Source: Arthrobacter methylotrophus
GTDB lineage: Bacteria; Actinomycetota; Actinomycetes; Actinomycetales; Micrococcaceae
Direction: 5' to 3'
Assembly (NCBI RefSeq): GCF_039539965.1
Contig: NZ_BAABED010000001.1
Coordinates: 3,410,001 to 3,474,000 of the forward strand
DNA: 64,000 nucleotides
The first letter of the stretch is position 1, and each line of letters opens with the position of its first letter. The position numbers and the translations under genes were made by a program. This document shows positions 57,864 through 64,000 of this stretch, one piece after another. The notes beneath the pieces are model-generated. The model did no database searches. It worked only from the letters and a program-made list of their open reading frames with translations, and was not told the DNA's origin.

Positions 57864-58981
57864 CAGACACCCGCCTTGCGGTTGCTTGAGACCTTGCTGT
57901 TGCTCGAAACGGGTACCGCCACCGGTCCGCCTAGCTGGACCGACTCGATGCAGGCCAGCGCCATCGCGAGGGCGCGCCGCGCGTCAGCGGCCCCCGGGGT
58001 AAGGGTGAAAGCGCCCGACGGCGGTTGCGTGCCATCGCGGCGCGCGCGGACTGCCGCGGCGAAGTCCACGAGTTCATCGGTGTAGGCGTCGCGGAACAGT
58101 TCCACGTTGAGCCTCGGAGTCTCGGCGGAAAGGCCTTCGGCGGTGTATCGCAGGGCAGCAGTTTCGGTAGGCCGTCCGGCCTGAACCATGCCCTTGGAGC
58201 CGAATACTTCTCCCCTGACGTCGTAGCCGTACAGGGCACTGAAGTTGGCTTCCGCCACTGCCAAGGCTCCATTGCTGTAACGGACGGTGACCACGGCGGT
58301 GTCCAGGAATCCCTGGTCACGCAGGCTCGGTTCCACGAGTGCGTCCGCGGCAGCGTAAACCTCAACTGGTTCGGCACCTTCGTTGAACCAATTCAAGGTG
58401 TCGAAGTCGTGGATGAGCGTTTCGAGGAAGATCGTCCAGGCCGGAATCCTGGCTGCATGTCCGATGCTCCCGGTGCCCGGATCCCGGGTCAGGGAGCGCA
58501 GAAGCTGCGGCTGGCCCACGATTCCCTCGGCCAGGTCCTTCTTGGCGGCCTGGAAGTCGGTAGCGTAGCGGCGGTTGAAGCCGATCTGGAAATGCACCCC
58601 TGCTGCTTCGACGGCAAGGAGCGCGGCGTCGAGCTCTTCGAGGCTCTGCGCCGCAGGCTTCTCGCAAAACACGTGTTTGCCGGCGGCTGCGGCCTGGGCG
58701 ATCAGGGAAGCATGGAAGCGTGCCGGGCTGGCGATGATCACGGCGTCGATGTCCGGATCGGCCATGATGTCTGCGGCGTCGGCGGTGACCTTGGCCGTAC
58801 CAAGCCGGGCGGCCACGGACGCGGCAGAGTCCACGTTGGGATCGGCGACGGCGGCGAGGACCGCACCGGTAACCCTGCGGGCTATGCTTTCGCCGTGGAA
58901 CGCTCCCATCCAGCCGGAGCCTATGAGGCCCAGCCGCACGGGGGTGGGAAGACCGGCTGAATGCTGTTCGATGTAGGCCAT
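57863..58981 (-). CDS. Gfo/Idh/MocA dehydrogenase (second of four)
   Basis: A 372-residue NAD(P)-dependent oxidoreductase. The nucleotide motif is RLGLIGSGWMGAFHGESIARR; the Lys motif is CEKPAAQSLEEL; IGFNRRYATDF and LIHDFDTLNWF follow. The C-terminal 10 residues (SNSKVSSNRKAG) are low-complexity. GAAAGG precedes the ATG. It overlaps the TIM-barrel gene by one nt. Substrate is probably an inositol or sugar derivative. Confidence 0.89.
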   Translation of the reverse strand: MAYIEQHSAGLPTPVRLGLIGSGWMGAFHGESIARRVTGAVLAAVADPNVDSAASVAARLGTAKVTADAADIMADPDIDAVIIASPARFHASLIAQAAAAGKHVFCEKPAAQSLEELDAALLAVEAAGVHFQIGFNRRYATDFQAAKKDLAEGIVGQPQLLRSLTRDPGTGSIGHAARIPAWTIFLETLIHDFDTLNWFNEGAEPVEVYAAADALVEPSLRDQGFLDTAVVTVRYSNGALAVAEANFSALYGYDVRGEVFGSKGMVQAGRPTETAALRYTAEGLSAETPRLNVELFRDAYTDELVDFAAAVRARRDGTQPPSGAFTLTPGAADARRALAMALACIESVQLGGPVAVPVSSNSKVSSNRKAGV

Positions 58982-59038
58982 GGGCCCGTCCTTTCGATTG
59001 TCAGTACAACAAGTGCTCAGGCATTGCTCAGGAATTGC

Positions 59039-60127
59039 TCAGGCAGATGCGTTGCCTTCGCCCGGGAATTCAATGCCCACGTGGCGGCGGATTTCATCGG
59101 CGACTTCCATGGTCCGGATGGAGGAGGCCAAGGACCGTTGTTGGGTTTCCGTCTCACCGGCGGCGATGGCGCGGGCCACCGCTGCGGCTTCGTAGTGCAA
59201 GCCTTCCAAATGCCCGCCCGCAGCCTCGTTGTGGCGAATTCGCGTACCGTCGGGGAACCGGATCTCGAAACCGCCGGGCATGTTGAAGGGGCCATCGATG
59301 GTCAACGTGGCCTCGGAACCAACGATCGTTGCCGCGGTGGGAGTGAAATTATGCAGGTGGGTATTCATCACGGCCTGGCCTCCGCCCGGAAATTGCATGA
59401 TGGCGGAAAGCTGTGCGTTGACACCGGATTCGGCGGGCTGGCCGAAAGCGCTCAACCGTTCCGGTGCCCCCAGGACCTCGGTAATGAGGGCCAGCGGGTA
59501 CGTGCCCAGATCCAGCAAAGGCCCACCAGCGAGTGCGGGGTCGAAGATGCGGTGGCTGCGTTCGAAGTGCTCGCCGTATTCCGCCAGAACCGTTGTCACG
59601 GTACCCAGTGTCCCGGCGTCGAGCACTTGCCGGATCACGTCGAACTTCGGAAGGAAGAAGCTCCACATGGCCTCGGCGGCGAAAACGCCAGCTGCCTTGG
59701 CCCGCGCAGCGATATCCCGTGCCTGGGCGGCGTTGAGCCCGATCGGTTTCTCGATCAGGACGTGTTTGCCGGCATCAAGGGCTAGCACGGCAGCCGCGTG
59801 GTGGAAGTTGTGTGGCGTGCACACGTACACGATGTCTATATCCGGGGCCGCAGCCAGTTCTTCGTAGCTCCCGTACGCGGCGGGCACGCCGAAAGCGTCC
59901 GCGAAGGCCTTGGACCGGGCCAAGGAGCGGGAGCCGACGGCGGCGATCACCTGCATTGAAGAGGCCTGCACCGACTCCGTGAAGCGTTCGGCAATCCACC
60001 CCGGGCCCATGATCCCCCAGCGCAGCGCGGGAGCGTCGTGGGAATCCGGCACGCGGGAATCCGCAAGACCAGACCCCGGAAGTCCAGACGCAGGCAGGCC
60101 GGAGGCCGGAAGACCGGAGACAACCAT
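59039..60127 (-). CDS. Gfo/Idh/MocA dehydrogenase with N-terminal pentapeptide repeats
   Basis: A 362-residue oxidoreductase. Residues 4-28 are SGLPA-like pentapeptides (SGLPA, SGLPA, SGLPG, SGLAD, SRVPD), then the Rossmann motif starts RWGIMGPGWIAERF. The Lys motif is IEKPIGLNAAQA, and EAMWSFFLPKF and LDLGTYPLALI fit the trans-dihydrodiol/glucose-fructose oxidoreductase-like branch. The start at 60127 overlaps the preceding stop (TGATG); longer frames are rejected. A 57-nt gap separates it from the next gene. Confidence 0.88.
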   Translation of the reverse strand: MVVSGLPASGLPASGLPGSGLADSRVPDSHDAPALRWGIMGPGWIAERFTESVQASSMQVIAAVGSRSLARSKAFADAFGVPAAYGSYEELAAAPDIDIVYVCTPHNFHHAAAVLALDAGKHVLIEKPIGLNAAQARDIAARAKAAGVFAAEAMWSFFLPKFDVIRQVLDAGTLGTVTTVLAEYGEHFERSHRIFDPALAGGPLLDLGTYPLALITEVLGAPERLSAFGQPAESGVNAQLSAIMQFPGGGQAVMNTHLHNFTPTAATIVGSEATLTIDGPFNMPGGFEIRFPDGTRIRHNEAAGGHLEGLHYEAAAVARAIAAGETETQQRSLASSIRTMEVADEIRRHVGIEFPGEGNASA

Positions 60128-61122
60128 CAGTAGGCCACCTTCGTGTAGGCACCGTCGCTGTGGAGCGAACGGATCATGGCTTGTGCCAGCTGTGATGCCC
60201 GGAGGCCGTCCTCGCCCGTGGCGAGCGGCGCAGGCTCTCCCTTTTCGAGGGCTGAAATCCAGGCCTGGAGTTGCAGGCGGTAGGCGTCTGCGAAGCGCGG
60301 ACGCCAATCGGCGGGGATGTCGGAACTGCGCCGCCCCTCCTGCCGGACGTCGAGGGCGGCAGGTTCCGGGAGTGCCGTGGTACCGAACTCTGACACGACC
60401 TCGCATCGGGTGGTGTAGCCGTACTGCGCGTTGAGGAAGAGCTCCAAGGTTGCAAGGGTGCCGTCGGCCGCGCGTAGGAGCATGAAGGCGGGGTCCCTCA
60501 GGTCACCGGTGCTGTGCCTGGAACTCCGCCCTGCTTGCCACGACACCTCCGTGACGGGCGAGTCCAAGAGCCACGGGATGATGTCAAGCTCGTGGATGGC
60601 CGAGTTGGTGATGGCGGATTCCGAGCTCGCGCCCGGTCCCGCAGCTGCGGTTCGGCTTGTGCAGTGGACCTGCAAAGGCTCACCTTGTGTGCGTGCCCGG
60701 TTGGCTTCGCGAAGGGCGACATAGCCTGGATCGAAGCGCCTCATGAAGCCCATCGACAGCAGCCGGGCACCCGTTGCGGCAAGGAGATCAGCTTCCGCCT
60801 CCACGACGTCGTGGCTTTCAAGGAGCGTGGGGGCCAGCGGCTTTTCGCACAGTACCGGGGTCATCGCCTCGAAGCATTCCAGCACCAGTCCGGCGTGGGT
60901 GGAGTCATGGGAGGCAACCACGACGGCGTCGACGGCGCTCGAGTTGATCAGTTCGGAAGGATCGGTGGTGATGCGTGCGGATCGTGGCGCCGCGGCTGCC
61001 GCACGTCCGGCGTCGAGGTCTGCCACGAAGGTGACTTCGGCTCCGCTGACGCTGGTGGAGAGGTTCCTGATGTGGTCGGCGCCCATAACACCGGCGCCGA
61101 TAACGCCAACCCGGATCGGCAT
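60127..61122 (-). CDS. Gfo/Idh/MocA dehydrogenase (first of four)
   Basis: A 331-residue oxidoreductase. MPIRVGVIGAGVMGADHIRNL opens the Rossmann fold. CEKPLAPTLLESH is the Lys motif, and MGFMRRFDPGYVALREA and NSAIHELDIIPWLL follow. The C-terminus is typical of IolG-like proteins. GGGAAG precedes ATG 61122. It follows the ABC ATPase by 109 nt, a gap containing a GGGGG/CCCCC hairpin-like stretch, and overlaps the next dehydrogenase by one nt. Confidence 0.87.
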   Translation of the reverse strand: MPIRVGVIGAGVMGADHIRNLSTSVSGAEVTFVADLDAGRAAAAAPRSARITTDPSELINSSAVDAVVVASHDSTHAGLVLECFEAMTPVLCEKPLAPTLLESHDVVEAEADLLAATGARLLSMGFMRRFDPGYVALREANRARTQGEPLQVHCTSRTAAAGPGASSESAITNSAIHELDIIPWLLDSPVTEVSWQAGRSSRHSTGDLRDPAFMLLRAADGTLATLELFLNAQYGYTTRCEVVSEFGTTALPEPAALDVRQEGRRSSDIPADWRPRFADAYRLQLQAWISALEKGEPAPLATGEDGLRASQLAQAMIRSLHSDGAYTKVAY

Positions 61123-61231
61123 GCTGTCTTCCCGTCTACTATGTCGTGCACATTCCCGCTGGGAATGGCGAGCGGGGGGCCATCCGTTTTCAGGCGGACC
61201 CCCGTCTCCATCCGCCCTGTCTCCCTGCCCG

Positions 61232-62191
61232 TTAGGCGTGCCTCGGGCTGTTTTCCCTTGAAGAGTCGGCAACGTCAGCAACGTCGGCGATTTCAGTTAC
61301 CCCGGCGACTTCGGCTTGGACTTCTTTGAGGGCTTCGGTGTGTCCGCCGAGTTGTTCGAGTTCGTGGGCGAGTTCTGCCAGTTCCGCGCCGCCGGCCATC
61401 TGGGCGGTGAGTTCGTCCAGGGTGATGTCCTTCTTGTCGTAGTAGCCGATCGATTTGCCGCGTTTGAGCAGCAGGAACCGGTCACCGACGGGGAAGGCGT
61501 GGTGCGGGTTGTGCGTGATGAAAATGACGCCCAGGCCCCGGTCGCGGGCCTGCAGGATGTAGCGGAGCACGACGCCGGACTGCTTGACACCCAGCGCGGC
61601 GGTGGGTTCGTCCAGGATCAACACCTTCGCCCCGAAATACACGGCCCTGGCGATCGCCACACACTGTCGTTCACCCCCGGAGAGCTGGCCGATGGGCTGT
61701 TCCACATCGCGCAGGTCGATGCCCATCGCGGCCAGTTCCTTCAGCGTGATGTCCTTCATCTTCTGGACATCCATACTCTTGAACGGCCCAAACCCGGAGG
61801 TCAGTTCCGAGCCGAGGAAGAAGTTGCGCCAGATCGGCATCAACGGGACCACGGCCAGGTCCTGGTAGACCGTGGCGATGCCCGCGTCCAGGGCGTCCCG
61901 GGGCGAGTTGAACTTCCGCTCATCGCCCATGACGTGCAGGGTGCCTTCGTCGTGCTGGTGCAGGCCGGCGATGATCTTGATCAGCGTGGACTTGCCCGCG
62001 CCGTTGTCCCCCAGCACGCAGGTGACGCGTCCGTTGTCCACGGCCATCGTCACATCACGCAGGGCGATGATGTTCCCGTAGTGCTTGCCCACCCTGTCGA
62101 GGGAGAGCAGGTGCACGGGGGTGTGGGTCAGCGGGTCCTTTTCATCCTTGAGCAGGGTCTGCTGGTCGATCTGTTTGGCATTCATGTTCAT
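61232..62191 (-). CDS. ATPase of a ribose/inositol-type ABC importer
   Basis: A 319-residue protein with one ABC domain. Walker A is GDNGAGKST (about 61-69), the signature LSGGERQ is about 170, and Walker B ends [11 protein letters not shown]. Ribose-type systems usually have a double ATPase; the single-domain form resembles FrcA. A C-terminal tail of about 60 residues is rich in A, E and V ([19 protein letters not shown]) and may be disordered. AAGGGG precedes the ATG. It is 12 nt after the permease gene. Confidence 0.93.
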   Translation of the reverse strand: MNMNAKQIDQQTLLKDEKDPLTHTPVHLLSLDRVGKHYGNIIALRDVTMAVDNGRVTCVLGDNGAGKSTLIKIIAGLHQHDEGTLHVMGDERKFNSPRDALDAGIATVYQDLAVVPLMPIWRNFFLGSELTSGFGPFKSMDVQKMKDITLKELAAMGIDLRDVEQPIGQLSGGERQCVAIARAVYFGAKVLILDEPTAALGVKQSGVVLRYILQARDRGLGVIFITHNPHHAFPVGDRFLLLKRGKSIGYYDKKDITLDELTAQMAGGAELAELAHELEQLGGHTEALKEVQAEVAGVTEIADVADVADSSRENSPRHA

Positions 62192-62203
62192 TTCCGGCCC
62201 CTT

Positions 62204-63271
62204 CTACTTGAGCTCTGCGCGGCGTTTGACGATGAGGTTCACGATGGTGGCCAGCAGCAGCATCAGGCCCAGGAAGAACTTGAACCAGTCCGGGTTCCAC
62301 TGCGCGTACACGATGCCCTTGTTCGCCATGCCGAAGATGAACGCACCGATCGCCCCGCCCACGGCCGAACCGTAGCCGCCCGTGAGCAGGCACCCGCCGA
62401 TCACCGCGGCGATGATGTAGAGGAATTCATTGCCCACGCCTTCGCCGGACTGAACGGCGTCGAACGCGAAGAGGTTGTGCATGCCCAGGAACCAGCCGCA
62501 GAACCCGACCGCCATGAACAAACCGATCTTGGTCTTGGTCACCGGGACACCCACGGCGCGGGCAGCGTTCGCGTCACCGCCGGAGGCGAAGATCCAGTTG
62601 CCGACCTTGGTGCGCAACAAGATCCAAGAGGCGATGAGCACAAGGATCACCCAGTACAGGATCGGGATCTTAATGTCGACGCCTCCGACATTCAGATCGG
62701 ATGCGAAGACGGCCCGGGCCGATGCGAAACCATCCATGTTCGCGATCGACGGCGACGACACACTGCCGCCGATCGCACGTGTGAGGGCGAGGTTGAGGCC
62801 CGTCAGCATGAGGAACGTCGCCAGGGTGACGATGAAGCTCGGCAGTTTCGTCTTGACCAGGATGTAGCCGTTAACGAATCCGATCCCGAGTGAGACAACG
62901 AGCGCAAGGGCCACCCCAACCCAAACGTTCATTGAGAAATACCAGCTGAACATCGAGGCAGTAAGGGCGGACGAGATCACGGCGACACCTGCGGAGAGGT
63001 CGAACTCGCCGCCGATCATCAGCAGCGACACCCCCACCGCCATGATCCCGATCGTCGAGGAACCATACAACACGGTCGCGAACGCATTCGGCTGCAGGAA
63101 CGTGCTGGAGACGAAGGAGAAGAAGATGAAGAGGACCACTGCTCCAACGAGGGCACCCACCTCGGGGCGGCCCAGGAGCTTCTGGAAGGGGCTGCGGCGC
63201 CCCATCCTCTCATCGCCACGTGGCCCGGGGGCTGAAGCCGGCGCCGGCGGCAGGGTAGTTGTGCTTGCCAT
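62204..63271 (-). CDS. Permease of a ribose/inositol-type ABC importer
   Basis: A 355-residue BPD_transp_2 permease with about 10 helices. Family marks are GIMAVGVSLLMIGGEFDLSAGV, VTLATFLMLTGLNLALTRAIGG and the ARAVGVPVTKTKIGLFMA loop. FrcC and inositol permeases share these. The 35 N-terminal residues are a polar, proline-rich tail. AAGGAG precedes the ATG. It belongs to the same operon as the ATPase and the binding protein. Confidence 0.93.
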   Translation of the reverse strand: MASTTTLPPAPASAPGPRGDERMGRRSPFQKLLGRPEVGALVGAVVLFIFFSFVSSTFLQPNAFATVLYGSSTIGIMAVGVSLLMIGGEFDLSAGVAVISSALTASMFSWYFSMNVWVGVALALVVSLGIGFVNGYILVKTKLPSFIVTLATFLMLTGLNLALTRAIGGSVSSPSIANMDGFASARAVFASDLNVGGVDIKIPILYWVILVLIASWILLRTKVGNWIFASGGDANAARAVGVPVTKTKIGLFMAVGFCGWFLGMHNLFAFDAVQSGEGVGNEFLYIIAAVIGGCLLTGGYGSAVGGAIGAFIFGMANKGIVYAQWNPDWFKFFLGLMLLLATIVNLIVKRRAELK

Positions 63272-63336
63272 GGGAATAACTCCTTGTTGGTCAGGCCGCG
63301 CGGCGGTCACCCCGCCGCGCGGCCAGGTTCCTGGAT

Positions 63337-64000
63337 CTAGCGGAGGCCCTGCTGGGCAAACTTGAGGACATCCTGTGCGTTGGACTTGTCAACGATGGCC
63401 GGCCCGGTGAGCACCGGCTGGCCGCCGCCAATCTTGAAGCCGCCGCGCTTGTTCTGCCAGATTGCGTCGATGGACATGTAGCCCTGGAGCCACGGCTGCT
63501 GGTCCACTGTGAAGAGAACCTTGCCGTCCACGATGTCCTGGGCCAGTTCGGCATTGAGGTCGAAGCTGGCAACCTTGGCCGAGCTGCTGGCGTCCGTGAC
63601 GGACTTGAGCAGGGTGATCGTTATGGGGGCGCCGAGCCCGATGATGACGTCAGCGTCCTTTGTAGCCTGAAGCTTCGCGGTCGCGGTTGACTGGACCGAG
63701 GTCATGTCCTGACCGTTGACGTACAAGATCTCAGTGCCGGGCACCTTTTGCTTGACACCGGCACACCGTGCCTCGAGTCCGACGTGGCCCTGCGCTTGGA
63801 TAACGCAGACCGGGTGCTTGAAGCCCTGGGCAGCGAGCTGGGTACCAACAGCGGCACCAGCGAGCGTCTCATTCGATCCGAAGTGCGTGAATGCTCCGAG
63901 CTTCGCGGAAACGTCCTCGCCGGCGTTGAGGCTCACCACCGGGATTCCAGCGTCCTCGGCTTTCTTGAGGACATCCTTGAGGGCGTCCGGGGTGGCGAGC
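63337..64000 (-). CDS. Periplasmic sugar-binding protein, C-terminal fragment
   Basis: The last 220 residues of a Peripla_BP_4/RbsB-type binding protein; the start lies beyond 64000. Visible stretches are GIPVVSLNAGEDVSAKLGAFTHFGSNETLAG, RCAGVKQKVPGTEILYVNGQD and the QPWLQGYMSIDAIWQNKRGG hinge region. The frame stays open to the window edge. It precedes the permease by 65 nt. Inositol or a related polyol is the favoured ligand from context. Confidence 0.91.
   Translation of the reverse strand, partial: LATPDALKDVLKKAEDAGIPVVSLNAGEDVSAKLGAFTHFGSNETLAGAAVGTQLAAQGFKHPVCVIQAQGHVGLEARCAGVKQKVPGTEILYVNGQDMTSVQSTATAKLQATKDADVIIGLGAPITITLLKSVTDASSSAKVASFDLNAELAQDIVDGKVLFTVDQQPWLQGYMSIDAIWQNKRGGFKIGGGQPVLTGPAIVDKSNAQDVLKFAQQGLR

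Overview
The window is high-GC actinobacterial DNA. Almost every gene points to Arthrobacter sensu lato (Paenarthrobacter/Pseudarthrobacter type, Micrococcaceae). It carries an Arthrobacter-type heterotetrameric sarcosine oxidase operon, a dimethylglycine oxidase close to the characterised Arthrobacter globiformis enzyme, creatinase, and a secreted multidomain sialidase of the kind known from Arthrobacter ureafaciens. No rRNA, tRNA, transposase, phage gene or CRISPR array was seen.

Layout. 1-3.2 kb: drug-export genes (ABC exporter fragment, DHA2 MFS pump with a coiled-coil tail, MarR regulator). 3.2-6.1 kb: a ThDP enzyme translationally coupled to an agmatinase-family ureohydrolase. 6.2-9.0 kb: sialidase. 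9.2-11.2 kb: APC permease. 11.3-13.0 kb: amtB-glnK. 13.3-15.5 kb: XRE-cupin regulator and a solute:sodium symporter that appears to lack a core helix. 15.8-18.8 kb: two small proteins, a ferritin-VIT iron transporter and a membrane-tethered metalloprotease. 19.1-22.2 kb: NCS1 permease and divergent PucR regulator.

22.4-50.8 kb is a one-carbon/methylamine catabolic region. Choline is oxidised by BetA and BetB to glycine betaine. A three-component Rieske monooxygenase (oxygenase, ferredoxin, reductase) would demethylate betaine to dimethylglycine, and dimethylglycine oxidase gives sarcosine. Creatinase, with a neighbouring MHS-family transporter, gives sarcosine from creatine. The operon glyA-soxB-soxD-soxA-soxG-sdaA-purU takes sarcosine through glycine and serine to pyruvate and recycles folate. 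An ABC importer (ProV type, fused double permease, lipoprotein) supplies quaternary amines. Regulators are one GntR/FCD protein and two IclR proteins. Shared TTGCG/CGCAA-type palindromes and GTGA-N6-TCAC (CRP/GlxR-like) sites suggest common control, but this is inference.

51-54 kb: a LOG-like protein, a class-I glutamine amidotransferase-like hydrolase, a cupredoxin lipoprotein and a small membrane protein. 54.2-64 kb: a GntR/UTRA regulator with iolB on the plus strand, facing a long minus-strand operon of a ribose/inositol-type ABC importer, four Gfo/Idh/MocA dehydrogenases and a hydroxypyruvate-isomerase-like TIM barrel (inositol or related polyol catabolism).

The most unusual signal lies between genes. 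Families of long palindromes recur with exact lengths: three 79-bp copies whose inner stems show compensatory base changes, two 66-bp copies of a second family, one 65-bp near-perfect hairpin, and a 57-bp element that can fold in two mutually exclusive ways.
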